This document shows, in pieces, positions 18,327 to 27,164 of a DNA stretch of 64,000 nucleotides. Source of the DNA: Acidimicrobiia bacterium (GTDB lineage: Bacteria > Actinomycetota > Acidimicrobiia > IMCC26256 > JAOSJL01); assembly GCA_027494115.1 (NCBI GenBank), contig JAOSJL010000001.1, positions 1,389,926 to 1,453,925 of the forward strand, written 5' to 3'. Each line of letters opens with the position of its first letter. Within the stretch, counting starts at the first letter, position 1. Below the pieces are notes generated by a model. The model did no database searches, was not told the DNA's origin, and saw only the letters and a program-made list of their open reading frames with translations. The translations under genes and the position numbers were made by a program.

Positions 18327-19130
18327 GTGAGCAAGCTCGGAGGAAAGCTCGAAGGAAAGATCGCGGTGGTCACCGGTGGCGCGAGCGGCATCGGTGAGGG
18401 CATCGCCCGTCGACTCGTCGCCGACGGCGCCCGGGTGGTCATCGGCGACATCTCCGACGACGAGGGTGAAGCCGTCGCCGACTCCCTCGATGAGGACGCG
18501 CTGTATCGACACTGCGACGTGACGAGTGACGACGAGGTCGCCGCTCTCGTGCAGGGCGCGGCGAAGGATTTCGGCCGTCTCGACATCATGATCAACAACG
18601 CCGGCGCAATCGGCGCGCGCGGTTCGATTCTCGACATCACGGTGGACGAGTGGGACGCGACGATCAACCTGCTGTTGCGGAGCACCTTCCTCGGCATGCG
18701 TCACGCCGGACGGATACTCGTTGACCAGGGTGAAGGCGGCTCGATCATCAACACCGCGAGCATCGCGGCCCACGCACCCGGCAATGGCCCGCACGTCTAC
18801 GGAACGGCGAAGGCGGGCGTCGTTCACCTCACGCAGCGTGTCGCTCTCGAGCTCGGGGAGCACCGGATCCGTGTGAACGCGATCTGTCCGGGCGGGATCG
18901 TCACGCCGCTCGTTCTCGGGGCGGTGGGTGTGGGTCCTGAGGAGGCGGGGGCCATCGCGGAGGTCATCGCGGCCGTGCGGCCATACCCTCGGGCGGGCAG
19001 GCCCGCCGACGTCGCTGCGACGGCCGCCTGGCTCGTGAGTGACGACGGCGAGTTCGTCACCGGACAGGCGATCACCGTCGACGGGGGCGAGAGCGTCGGC
19101 CCCAAGTGGTCGGATCAGATGGTCACGTAA
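18327..19130 (+). CDS. Short-chain dehydrogenase/reductase (SDR)
   Basis: 267 residues from GTG 18327 behind AAGGAGAGCGC. Classical SDR: cofactor loop VVTGGASGIGEGIA (residues ~13-26), NNAG at about 91-94, catalytic Ser in NTASIAAHA, YGTAK as the YxxxK pair, and the C-terminal FVTGQAITVDGG. An acidic residue after strand 2 (VVIGDISDDEG) predicts NAD(H) preference. Last plus-strand gene of the large operon, separated by 65 bp from the ligase. In a beta-oxidation-style pathway it would be the hydroxyacyl-CoA dehydrogenase or a ring-hydroxyl oxidising step. Confidence 0.9.
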   Translation: MSKLGGKLEGKIAVVTGGASGIGEGIARRLVADGARVVIGDISDDEGEAVADSLDEDALYRHCDVTSDDEVAALVQGAAKDFGRLDIMINNAGAIGARGSILDITVDEWDATINLLLRSTFLGMRHAGRILVDQGEGGSIINTASIAAHAPGNGPHVYGTAKAGVVHLTQRVALELGEHRIRVNAICPGGIVTPLVLGAVGVGPEEAGAIAEVIAAVRPYPRAGRPADVAATAAWLVSDDGEFVTGQAITVDGGESVGPKWSDQMVT

Positions 19131-19164
19131 CCGAACGACCGGGCCGGGCGATCGGGGAGCGCGC

Positions 19165-19572
19165 TCAGGGTCCCTCGAACCAGAGGGCGTCGAGCTGGTG
19201 GTGCGAGATCCGCCACCCGTCGGAGGTGCGGACCAGCTCCTCCCGGTAGACGCCACCGACGACGAAGCGGCCCTGTTCGAGGATGTGCGTGGCGATCAGG
19301 TTCGCGCGCAGACGAGCGCTGTCGCCGTCGAGCTCGGCCTCGGCGTTGGTGATGACGTGGTGGGTCGACTCGTACGGCTCGAGGGCGACACGTATGGCCT
19401 CGACGATCGACTCGTAGCCGGCGAGTCGCGGCCCACCGGCCAGGATGCCGGTGGCCTCGGGGATGAAGCACGTCTCGAGGCGATCCCAGTCGCGTTCGTC
19501 GAGGCTGCTGCCGTACCGGAGAAGGACATCGGCGATCTCGATTCGGTCTCGAAACTGCCCGAGGTCGTCCAT
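19165..19572 (-). CDS. SnoaL/NTF2-like protein
   Basis: A 135-residue alpha+beta-barrel protein beginning MDDLGQFRDRIEIADVLLRY and ending with the typical last strands VGGVYREELVRTSDGWRISH. The EIADVLLRYGSSLDERDWDRL helix with an Asp in the pocket is common to ring-hydroxylating-dioxygenase-like and ketosteroid-isomerase-like SnoaL_4 proteins. Likely a small isomerase, dehydratase or binding protein of a degradative pathway. It is the last gene of a minus-strand series running down from 22866, separated by 2 bp from the SDR upstream. Confidence 0.85.
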   Translation of the reverse strand: MDDLGQFRDRIEIADVLLRYGSSLDERDWDRLETCFIPEATGILAGGPRLAGYESIVEAIRVALEPYESTHHVITNAEAELDGDSARLRANLIATHILEQGRFVVGGVYREELVRTSDGWRISHHQLDALWFEGP

Positions 19573-19574
19573 GG

Positions 19575-20329
19575 TCAGCGGACCGCCATGACTCCGCCGT
19601 CGACGCTGATCCCTTCCCCGGTGACGAACCGGGCGTCGTCACTGCTGAGGAAGAGGACCACGCCGACCACGTCGTCGACCGCACCCACCCGTCCGAGCGG
19701 CGCCTTGTCGGCCCACTCCTGCTTGAACTCAGGTGCCATCTCGGCGACCGGTTCGGTCATCGGGGACTCGACGTAACCCGGGTGGACGCAGTTCACCCGG
19801 ATGTCGGGCGCGGCCTCATCGGCGAGCGACCGGCACAGCCCCACCAGTGCGGTCTTCGCGGTGCTGTAGGCAGGGATCATCGCGCTGCCGACGAGTCCTT
19901 CGATGCTCGAGGTGATGACGATCGACCCACCGCCGGAGCGCCGGAGCACCGGCAGCGCGGCCTTTACGGTACGGAAGACTCCGTTGAGGTTGACGTCGAT
20001 GACGGAGATGAAGTCCTCCTCGCTCACGTGCTCGACGCCACCGGCGCCGACGACACCGGCGTTGGCGAAGACGTGGTCGAGACGCCCCCATTGCTCCTCG
20101 ATCGTGGCTACCGCGTTCGTGCAGTCGGCGAGGCTTCTCACGTCGCAGGGGCGCTCAGCGCGGTTCCTCCCGCTTCTTCGATCAGCGCGACGGTGGCATC
20201 GGAACCGTCCTTGTCGAGATCGCTGATCGCGACCTTGGCGCCCTCCTGCGCGAACCGGATCGCGGTGGCGCGTCCGATTCCCGATGCGCCACCGGTCACC
20301 CAGGCGACCTGGTCGTTGAATCGTTCCAT
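19575..20329 (-). pseudogene. SDR family oxidoreductase, frameshifted
   Basis: Starting at ATG 20329 (preceded by AAGGAGCAACC) the first frame encodes MERFNDQVAWVTGGASGIGR and continues to GGTALSAP, then stops. The rest (DVRSLADCTNAVATIEEQWG, FANAGVVGAGG, TSSIEGLVG, YSTAK, FVTGEGISVDGG) is in another frame. A single missing base in the GGGG run at 20148-20151 rejoins the two into a normal 250-residue SDR with all catalytic residues. Either a real frameshift mutation or a homopolymer sequencing error. The 3' end is 2 bp from the SnoaL gene, as in an operon. Confidence 0.75.
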
Positions 20330-20346
20330 GGTTGCTCCTTCGATCC

Positions 20347-21369
20347 TCAGACCAGCCACTGCGGCAGGGGCGGGAAGACGCTGTACTCGGCGACACCGGT
20401 GCCGGTCTCTCCGGTTTCTTCGACCTCCCAGTCGACGAACGCTTCGTAGCAGTCCATCCGGTTCTCGAGCTCGTTCTCGCCCCGGAGCCACAGCTTGATC
20501 TGGCCGTGCTTCCTGGTCGAGCGCACGTGGATGATCTCGCCGTCGGGCAGTGTGATCTCGTACCGGAAAGCCTGTGCGTCGCGCACGTTGTCCTCGGGGG
20601 TGTCGAGGATCTCGGCGGCAGCGTTCAGGATCGGGCGGCTGCCCTTCTCCGTCGACTCGAAGCCACCGATGCTCGCCTCCTCGTTCGCGGCACCCATCTC
20701 GGCCTGGAAGTAGAAGCCGAAGACGTTGATGTGGCGGTCGGGGAGCTGGATCGACGGCCAGAAGTGCCCGGGGAGGTTCCCGTCGCCGAGCTGCCACTCC
20801 GGCTCCTCTGCGAAGCGGTCGGACCAGGTGTGATCCCGGTGTGACCAGCAGTTGATCTCGCGGCGCTCACCCTTGGCCGGCCCGCCCCGGATCTCGAAGG
20901 TACCGGTGCAGTTCATGGCCTGTTCGTAGTGGCCGGCGTGGAACGGGAAAGCAACCGCCAGCGGGTCGCCGCGCACCGAGTCGTGGTAGTCGAACGCAGC
21001 GAAGCGCGCTGTGAAGTCGAGCTCGAACCCGTACCGCGGGCCGTCCATGGTGATGCGGATGTGCTCGAACGGGTCGACGACCTCGTAGGTGAGCGTGCCA
21101 TCGGTCCAGGGCCCGGCGTCAGGCTCGGGATCGAGCGGCGCGCGAAGAGCGTAGGACTGCTGCACGCCGTCGATCACGAAGTAGCACTCGTGGCGGCCGA
21201 AGCCCTGGTTCGTCAGGTGCCAGTGGAGCACACCGAAGACGTTGGCCTCGGGGTCGACCATGCTCACCCAGAGCGTGTCGCCGAAGATGCCGGTTGCGCC
21301 CGCGGGTGGCGCATGGCGCCCTTCGTCCGCGGCCGTGAGGCCTTTCGGCAGGTCGAATCGGTCTCCCAT
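20347..21369 (-). CDS. Uncharacterised beta-rich protein, DUF7064/7065-like
   Basis: 340 residues from ATG 21369, behind AGGAGCAGG. The sequence is dominated by short beta strands with aromatic residues (WVSMVDPEANVFGVLHWHL, INCWSHRDHTWSDRF, PDRHINVFGFYFQAEMG) and resembles the lipocalin-like double beta-barrel proteins related to CrtC/tocopherol cyclase. The WSHRDHTW segment is the most family-specific signature. Such proteins bind or modify lipophilic molecules. No catalytic role can be assigned. A second, more distant relative lies at 55465-56469. It is embedded in a series with SDR, epimerase and SnoaL genes, suggesting work on a hydrophobic intermediate. Confidence 0.75.
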   Translation of the reverse strand: MGDRFDLPKGLTAADEGRHAPPAGATGIFGDTLWVSMVDPEANVFGVLHWHLTNQGFGRHECYFVIDGVQQSYALRAPLDPEPDAGPWTDGTLTYEVVDPFEHIRITMDGPRYGFELDFTARFAAFDYHDSVRGDPLAVAFPFHAGHYEQAMNCTGTFEIRGGPAKGERREINCWSHRDHTWSDRFAEEPEWQLGDGNLPGHFWPSIQLPDRHINVFGFYFQAEMGAANEEASIGGFESTEKGSRPILNAAAEILDTPEDNVRDAQAFRYEITLPDGEIIHVRSTRKHGQIKLWLRGENELENRMDCYEAFVDWEVEETGETGTGVAEYSVFPPLPQWLV

Positions 21370-21401
21370 GTCCTGCTCCTCGCTGTTTTCCCGAATCCTG
21401 G

Positions 21402-22385
21402 TCAGACGGCCGGCAACATCTGCTCGGCACGCATCCACTCGAGGGTGTCCTCGGCGATCTCCCGCATCGACGGTGGGTCGTACCCGAGCTCGTTGATCGC
21501 CTTGTCGGAGCAGGTGTACCAGCAGTGGCGGAAGGCCTTGACGAACGTGGCGTGAGCTTGGGCGGGCGATGGGTGATCGCGGCGACGAGCTCGAGCGCGG
21601 CTCCCACGGCGTAGAACACCGGACCCGGGATCTCGTACTTGGGAGGCTTCGAGCCCGCGACCTCCGCGATCACCCGGGCCAGCTCGAGCTGCGAAGCGTT
21701 GGGTCCGCCGAGCAGGTAGTTCTCTCCGGTTCGGCCCTTCTCGTAGGCGAGGAGGTGAGCACGGCCGACCTCGCGGATGTGGCAGTACGAGGTGTGGGCG
21801 GGCATGACCGCCGGGAGCTTGCCCTCGGCGATCGCCTTGAACAGGATCGTGAAGTTCGGATCGCGCGGCCCGAGGACGGCCGCCGGGTTGAGGATGACGG
21901 CGTCGAGGCCCTGCTCGACTCCGGCGAGCACCTCGTTCTCGGCCAGCCACTTCGTGCGGTCGTAGTTGACGGGCGAGATCAGTGCCTTGGAGGTCAGGCC
22001 TTCGTGGAGGGGCTCGTCCTGGTGGCCGTATGCCGCGCCGCTCGAGGTGTAGACGAAGCGTCGCGCGCCGGTCTCGAGCGCGGCGGCCACCAGTGAACGT
22101 GTGCCGAGGACGTTGTCGCGGTACTGCGTTTCGAACTCCCGGGGCCAGAACGTGCTGTTCCCTGCGACATGGAAGACACAGTCGAGTGCGTCGGGCATGT
22201 CTTTGGTGACCCGTGGGGCATCGTGGATGTCGGTCTCCACCCACTCGACGTCGTAGTCGGCGAGGGCGTCGGTGTTCGAGGTGGCTCGGCGGGGAGGCGG
22301 TGACTCTCCATCCCGCGTCGCAGAGTTGGATCGCGACCTCGGAGCCGACGAATCCCGACGCTCCGGTTACAAAGGCGTGTGGCAC
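21402..22385 (-). pseudogene. NAD-dependent epimerase/3beta-HSD-like dehydrogenase, frameshifted twice
   Basis: GTG 22385 opens MPHAFVTGASGFVGSEVAIQ, the extended-SDR cofactor motif. The frame then breaks near 22286-22295 (a GGGG run). The middle, in another frame, holds FHVAGNSTFWPREFETQY, FVYTSSGAAYGHQD, NYDRTKWLAENEV (YxxxK) and LNPAAVLGPRDPNF. It breaks back near 21550-21565, and the C terminus INELGYDPPSMREIAEDTLE is again in the first frame. All parts of a normal ~325-residue dihydroflavonol-reductase/3beta-hydroxysteroid-dehydrogenase-like enzyme are present, so the gene is either recently damaged or mis-sequenced. Confidence 0.75.
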
Positions 22386-22392
22386 GACTCGA

Positions 22393-22866
22393 TCACTCCA
22401 TGTGGCTGACGAGCTTGCGGTACACCTTGGAGACCCCCGGGAAGGCGTCGATCATGTCGCCCCAGAGGTCGAAGTAGTCGCGGTGGTCGACGACGAGGCC
22501 GTCGTCGTCGAGGCGAAGCCGCGTGATTCCCTCGTTGGCGAGGGTGGGGATTCGATCGCGGATCACCATCTCAGTGGTCCATTCGACGATGATCACGTTG
22601 CCCTGCTGCATGGCCTCGTGGACCGTGCACCGCAATTCCTTACAGCGCTGCGGGAAGCGCAGCAGCATCTCGATCACCGCGTCCCGGCCGTGGACCTCTT
22701 GGATCGCGTCCCGGAAACGCACCTCGGGGTGGTAGTGGGCGCGCACGATCGACACGTCCACGCCCTCCCCGGTCGGCGACTTGCCGCGGAACGAGAACAT
22801 GTCTCGCGCCGTGTCGACGGTGAAGGGCCCGGAGGTGGGGTCCGTGCGGGTGGTCTCGGTTGTCAT
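22393..22866 (-). CDS. SnoaL/NTF2-like protein
   Basis: 157 residues, ATG 22866, first gene of the minus-strand series. The pattern VSIVRAHYHPEVRFRDAIQE, DAVIEMLLRFPQRCKELRC and NVIIVEWTTEMVIRD followed by LRLDDDGLVVDHRDYFDLW matches the limonene-epoxide-hydrolase/nuclear-transport-factor-2 fold, with an Asp and the terminal YFD pocket residues. Plausibly an isomerase or hydrolase on a hydrophobic substrate. It ends 8 bp from the epimerase start. Its promoter region contains the shared 20-bp motif at 22946-22965. Confidence 0.82.
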   Translation of the reverse strand: MTTETTRTDPTSGPFTVDTARDMFSFRGKSPTGEGVDVSIVRAHYHPEVRFRDAIQEVHGRDAVIEMLLRFPQRCKELRCTVHEAMQQGNVIIVEWTTEMVIRDRIPTLANEGITRLRLDDDGLVVDHRDYFDLWGDMIDAFPGVSKVYRKLVSHME

Positions 22867-22945
22867 GTCCTCGTCCCCTCGCTGTTCCTCTTGCCCCTGC
22901 GGTGTGCTCCGACTCCACGGCGTGGCCCGGAGCTGCCGACGTACA

Positions 22946-22965
22946 GTAGGTTAGCGATACTAAGT
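22946..22965. promoter_or_regulatory. Shared 20-bp operator motif, copy A
   Basis: On the minus strand this reads ACTTAGTATCGCTAACCTAC. It matches the motif at 24718-24737 at both ends (ACTTA...CTAACCTAC) and in the central CG. It lies between the divergent SnoaL (22866, minus) and SDR (22992, plus) genes. The same motif in two divergent intergenic gaps 1.8 kb apart suggests one regulator for both gene sets. Confidence 0.6.
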
Positions 22966-22991
22966 CACGCAAGCGTCGGACGGAGCCCGGA

Positions 22992-23823
22992 ATGCAGGAG
23001 CACGAGCTCGTCGGCCGCTGGGTCGGCGTCACGGGGGCGGGCAGTGGCATCGGTGCGGCGATTTCGCACCACCGCGGCCCGTCGGGGAGCCAACCTGGCG
23101 ATCTGCGACATCGACCCGGCGCGACTGGCGACGGCCGAACAGGCGCTACGAGAGCACGGTGTCGACGTGATCGCCGGGGAAGCCGACGTGTCGGACGCGG
23201 CATCGGTGAACCGGTTTGCGAAGGCCGTCCACGATCGGGTCGATGCTCTCGACATTCTGGTCAACAACGCGGGAGTGACGCTCGCCGCCAGTGCCCTCGA
23301 AACGACACCCGAAGACTGGGAGTGGGTCCTCGGTATCGACCTCATGGGTGTCATCAACGGCTGCAGCGCGTTCTGCCCCACGATGCGTGACCGCGACGAG
23401 GGCGGCCATGTCGTCAACATCGCCTCGATGGACGGGTACGCGGCGATGGAAGGCTTCGCCGCGTACTCGACGGCCAAGTTCGGGGTCGTCGGCTACTCCG
23501 AGAGTCTTCGTGCGGAACTCGCTCGTCGTCACATCGGCGTGAGTGTCGTCTGCCCGGGTCCGATCCGTACGGCCATCGTCAGTGAGATGCCCGAGCGGGG
23601 TCGGTTCGCGGGCACGTACGGCGACCGCATTCGCGCCGAGAACAAGAAGAAGGGTGTGAGCGCCGAGCGAGTGGCCAAGGCTGTCTTCCGAGCCGTGGCG
23701 AAGAACCGTGCCGTCGTTCCGGTGACGCCGGTGGCGTGGATGACGTACTACTCGAAGCGCATCATGCCGGGGATGACTGCGAAGGCACTCGACCGCGTCG
23801 AGCGACGATTCCTGGGGGAATAG
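22992..23823 (+). pseudogene. SDR family oxidoreductase, frameshifted near N terminus
   Basis: ATG 22992 gives MQEHELVGRWVGVTGAGSGI, a cofactor-binding motif, but the frame is lost at about 23061-23075. The continuation, in a different frame, is RRGANLAICDIDPARLATAE, NNAGVTLAA, NIASMDGYAAMEGFAAYSTAK (Ser-Tyr-Lys triad) and a long C-terminal tail (VPVTPVAWMTYYSKRIMPG) typical of ~275-residue SDRs that associate with membranes. One base change in length restores a complete enzyme. It is divergent from the minus-strand series and shares its promoter gap with the 20-bp motif. Confidence 0.75.
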
Positions 23824-23840
23824 CGTCCCGAGCGCCGCGT

Positions 23841-24674
23841 CTAGGAGCGGATGCGGATCGTGCAGGACGTCTCCGGGAGGTGCGGATCGAATTCCATCTT
23901 GATCCCTTCGGAGCCGTCGAAGACACGCTCGAAGACCCCCTTGCAGATCAAGAGGCATCCCTGTTCGGGCAGCGCGTCGGGGTTCGGCAGCGAATCAGGA
24001 TCCCCACAGGTGTGCCAGGCGCAGTTGGGAACCTCCATCACAGCCGTTCCCGCATCCGGGTCCATCTCGGTGATCTCGGATTCACCGACGAGGAAGGCGG
24101 AGAATCGTCCGGGATCGAAGATCTTGAGCAGCAGCTCGCGCAGGCGGGTGTTCTTCTGTTGCTTTCCTGGGTTGCGTTGCCGTTCCGCTTCCGCCTTCTG
24201 TGCCTGCTTGTTGAGGAAGTCGATCTCCTTCTGGGAGCCCTGACGCGCGAGCGCGGCACCCGTGCCGACGACGATCTCTTCGTACTGCTCCTGGGTGAAG
24301 TACTTGCGCAGTTCGAGGAGCGCCCACTCCATCTCACGGACGAAGTTCCCGTAGTTCTTGCGCCAGCGTTCACGCGGTGAGTCCCAGAGTCGGATCTTCT
24401 CGCGCCGCGAGCAGATGTCAAGATACGCGCGGTCGACCTCAGCGGGGTCGTCGGCCGCGATGCGAATCATGGGGACGAGGGTGAACTGCACCATCGGCCC
24501 GCCCCGTTCCGCAATCATGCGTTGCGACATCGCCATGTCGATGATCGCCTGGAGGCCGTAGTTGTAGGAAAGACCGCCAGTCGGTCGGTGCGCGACGGGC
24601 TTCGCGAGCTCCGGCATCTCTGCCGGCGACCCTGTATTCGACGACCCTGTACGCACCTCGACTGCAGTCTGCAT
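23841..24674 (-). CDS. Uncharacterised protein, possibly L-2-amino-thiazoline-4-carboxylate-hydrolase-like
   Basis: 277 residues. N-terminal helical half (LQAIIDMAMSQRMIAERGG, WRKNYGNFVREMEWALLELR), a charged linker (NKQAQKAEAERQRNPGKQQK), and a C-terminal compact domain with conserved-looking cysteines: VPNCAWHTCGDPD, GCLLICKGVFERVFD, and the final LPETSCTIRIR. The C-terminal cysteine pattern recalls the ATC-hydrolase/V4R-like families, but I cannot assign it firmly. The start at 24674 is divergent from the carotenoid oxygenase (24744) with the 20-bp motif between them, so the two are probably co-regulated. Confidence 0.7.
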   Translation of the reverse strand: MQTAVEVRTGSSNTGSPAEMPELAKPVAHRPTGGLSYNYGLQAIIDMAMSQRMIAERGGPMVQFTLVPMIRIAADDPAEVDRAYLDICSRREKIRLWDSPRERWRKNYGNFVREMEWALLELRKYFTQEQYEEIVVGTGAALARQGSQKEIDFLNKQAQKAEAERQRNPGKQQKNTRLRELLLKIFDPGRFSAFLVGESEITEMDPDAGTAVMEVPNCAWHTCGDPDSLPNPDALPEQGCLLICKGVFERVFDGSEGIKMEFDPHLPETSCTIRIRS

Positions 24675-24717
24675 CGTGCATCTCCCGCGTCGTCCAGTAC
24701 CTCACCAGACCACCTTC

Positions 24718-24737
24718 ACTTAACTCGACTAACCTAC
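24718..24737. promoter_or_regulatory. Shared 20-bp operator motif, copy B
   Basis: ACTTAACTCGACTAACCTAC, matching copy A at the outer 5 and 9 bases and the central CG. It ends 6 bases before ATG 24744. The carotenoid oxygenase transcript must therefore be very short-leadered or leaderless, and the site would directly block its transcription start. Confidence 0.6.
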
Positions 24738-24743
24738 CAGTTC

Positions 24744-26134
24744 ATGACGACGGCCGAAACTTCCGTGAGCCCGTTCCTCCAGGGTCTGTTGGCGCCGGTC
24801 ACCGACGAGCGTGACGACGACGACCTCGAGGTCGTGGGTGAGATCCCCGAGGGCCTGCACGGGATGTTCACTCGCAACGGGCCGAACCCGCAGTTCGCTC
24901 CGACCGGTGGATACCACCCCTTCGACGGCGACGGGATGGTGCACGCCGTGTACTTCGACAACGGTCGGGCCCGTTACCGGAACCGCTGGGTCGAGTCGAA
25001 GGGCCTTCTGGCGGAGCGCAAGCGCGGGCGGTCCTGCTACGGCGGTCTGGGTGAGTTCAAGAGTCCCGAGGACGGCGTCGTCGAAGAAGCCGGAGGCCTC
25101 AAGAACACCGCCAACACACATTTCGTCCGACACGCCGGTCGCCACCTCGCGCTGCTCGAGGTGAGCAAGCCGACCGAGATGACCCGGGAGCTCGACACGA
25201 TCGGCGAATACGACTTCGACGGCAAGCTGGTCGGCGGGATGACCGCACACCCGAAGATCGACACGGACACAGGCGAGATGTTGTTCTTCGGCTACAGCGG
25301 GCTCCCGCCGTATCTCCGGTACCACGTCGTCGACGCCGGTGGCGCGCTGGTGCAGAGCGTCGACATCGACCTTCCCGCGCCGGTGATGATTCACGACTTC
25401 ACCGTCACGGCGAACCACGCGATCTTCTTCGACTCACCGGCGGTCTTCGACGTCCAATCGCTGATCGCCGGCGGCCCTGCGGTTCTCTGGCAACCCGAGA
25501 ACGGAACCCGTATCGGCGTCATGCCGCGTACGGGTCGCGGTGGCGGCGTGCGCTGGTTCGACATCGACAACTGCTACGCCGTGCACTTCTTCAATGCGTG
25601 GGACACCGGGAACCGGATCGAGATCTTCGGACCACGAATGACGAGGATGCCGGGCGGATTCGAGTTCCAGGATCCGACGCCCGTGGCGGATCCGATGCCA
25701 TGGCACTGGACGATCGATCTGGCGGCGGGCACCGTCACCGAGGAGCAGACCGACGACCGCGCGGGGGAGTTCCCGAGGATCAACGACGAGTTCGCCACGA
25801 AGCAGCACCGGTTCGGCTACATCTGCCCGCAGCGCAGCTCGGAGTTCGACTTCTCGTTCCACGGCGTCGTCAAGTACGACCTCGAAACCGGGGGCTCCCA
25901 GTCGCACTTCTACAACGACACGTCGACGTCCGGCGAGCATGTCTTCGCGCCGGATCCCGACGGAACGGCCGAGGACGACGGTTGGCTGCTCAGCTTCGTG
26001 ACCGACGAAGCCACCGGCCACAGTGAGCTCGTCGTGCTCGGACGCGCGATCTCGGTGCGGAGCCCGTCGCCCGGGTCCAGATGCGGCGCCGTGTTCCCCT
26101 TGGTTTCCACGCCAACTGGCTTCCCGAGGCGTGA
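24744..26134 (+). pseudogene. Carotenoid-cleavage-type oxygenase, C-terminal frameshift
   Basis: ATG 24744 begins MTTAETSVSPFLQGLLAPVT. The conserved features of retinal-pigment/lignostilbene dioxygenases follow: MFTRNGPNPQF, YHPFDGDGMVHAVYF, then three iron-ligand histidines in MTAHPKID, MIHDFTVT and AVHFFNAWD. The fourth histidine motif, GFHANWLPEA, is only readable in the next frame: a one-base loss at about 26040-26050 shifts the frame, and repair gives a 463-residue enzyme ending at TGA 26134. Without repair the protein runs about 75 unrelated residues further and lacks the fourth ligand. The product cleaves a C=C bond in a carotenoid, apocarotenoid or stilbene with O2. Confidence 0.82.
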
Positions 26135-26212
26135 TTGGCGGGACCTGCAACGGGGGGAACTCGCTCCCGACCGGGTGACCCGGAACCGGAGCTCTTGGCG
26201 CTGGCCGGCGCG

Positions 26213-26740
26213 TCAGCCGAGTGCGCGGATCGGGTCGGTCGTGCCGTCCCACGCGTCGGCGGCCTCGCGGGCCTGCGTGGCGAGCCACCGGCTCATTTCG
26301 TTGAGTTCCATGAGTTCCGCGACCGTTCCCGGGTGCATTTCCGTATCGAAGTAGCAGAACCGTGTGCCCATCAGATCGCCCGACTGGATCACGCCCCATC
26401 CCGCGGCCTCGGCCCGCTGGATCGTCGCCTCGAAGTCGTCGGTCCACCACGCGAGGTGGTGAAGGCCTTCATTGCGCCCGTCGAGGAATTCACGGAAGCA
26501 TGACGGAGAGTCGTCGTGCACCTGGATCAACTCGAGTTGCAGATCTCCGCTGTTGGCGACGGCCAGGCTGATCTCGGTGGAGACCGCTGCGCCGCGATAC
26601 TCGCTCGGATCCAGCGTCAGGTTCCGGATCGTGAACCACGGCCCGATGCCGAGCACGTCGGTCCAGTGGACGAGCGCGGCATCGAGATCGGGCACCACGT
26701 AACCGTTCTGCCGGACCCGACCGGGAAGCACTCCGGGCAT
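26213..26740 (-). CDS. VOC family (glyoxalase-like) protein
   Basis: 175 residues: NGYVVPDLDAALVHWTDVLG at the N terminus (betaalphabeta start with the first metal position missing), AVANSGDLQLELIQVHDD, GLHHLAWWTDDFEATIQRAE and a late strand with VAELMELNEM supplying a Glu ligand. Resembles the glyoxalase_4/methylmalonyl-CoA-epimerase-like branch of vicinal-oxygen-chelate proteins. Convergent with the carotenoid oxygenase. Function unassigned; epimerase or small-molecule lyase are options. Confidence 0.85.
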   Translation of the reverse strand: MPGVLPGRVRQNGYVVPDLDAALVHWTDVLGIGPWFTIRNLTLDPSEYRGAAVSTEISLAVANSGDLQLELIQVHDDSPSCFREFLDGRNEGLHHLAWWTDDFEATIQRAEAAGWGVIQSGDLMGTRFCYFDTEMHPGTVAELMELNEMSRWLATQAREAADAWDGTTDPIRALG

Positions 26741-26986
26741 GCGCTCAGGCCGACGGACGACGGTGCGGCTTCCGTCGGGCTGTCGAGGTGGTCGTCACCG
26801 CCGCCGCGGCTACATCAACCGTCGGTGTTCGCCACCTGCGCTCGCGCATCAGCCGTTCCCTTCGCCGCGCCGGAGTGTAAGGAGCCCGCTCAGAGCCGGT
26901 CAAGGAAGAGCTGTACGTGACTCGGGGCATTGGTTCGCGGCATCGATCGGTGAGAGTCGGCGCCGCCCTCGGTGGTAGTTTCACGG

Positions 26987-27080
<94 letters not shown>

Positions 27081-27089
<9 letters not shown>

Positions 27090-27101
27090 ACGTGCGGGGC
27101 C
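27081..27101 (+). terminator. GC-rich hairpin after the tRNA
   Basis: GGCCCCGC and GCGGGGCC form a perfect 8-bp stem around a CACGT loop 20 bp after the tRNA end. No T tract follows, so termination would be of the T-less actinobacterial type. Confidence 0.5.
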
Positions 27102-27132
27102 TCGCGGCGTTCCGCCCGGCCCTTCGTGTCAG

Positions 27133-27158
27133 TCGATCAATATTCGATCAGATATACT
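27133..27158 (+). promoter_or_regulatory. Promoter/operator of the XRE-nucleotidyltransferase pair
   Basis: An AT-rich island with two direct TCGATCA repeats (27133-27139 and 27144-27150, 11 bp apart, one helical turn) followed by a good -10 box TATACT at 27153-27158, seven bases before ATG 27165. This layout suits autoregulation by the XRE protein and a nearly leaderless transcript. Confidence 0.55.
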
Positions 27159-27164
27159 ACGACC

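Noticed and set aside
26741..26986. Possible small genes between the VOC protein and the tRNA
   Set aside because: Several short open frames exist on both strands, but none has a ribosome binding site or protein-like composition.
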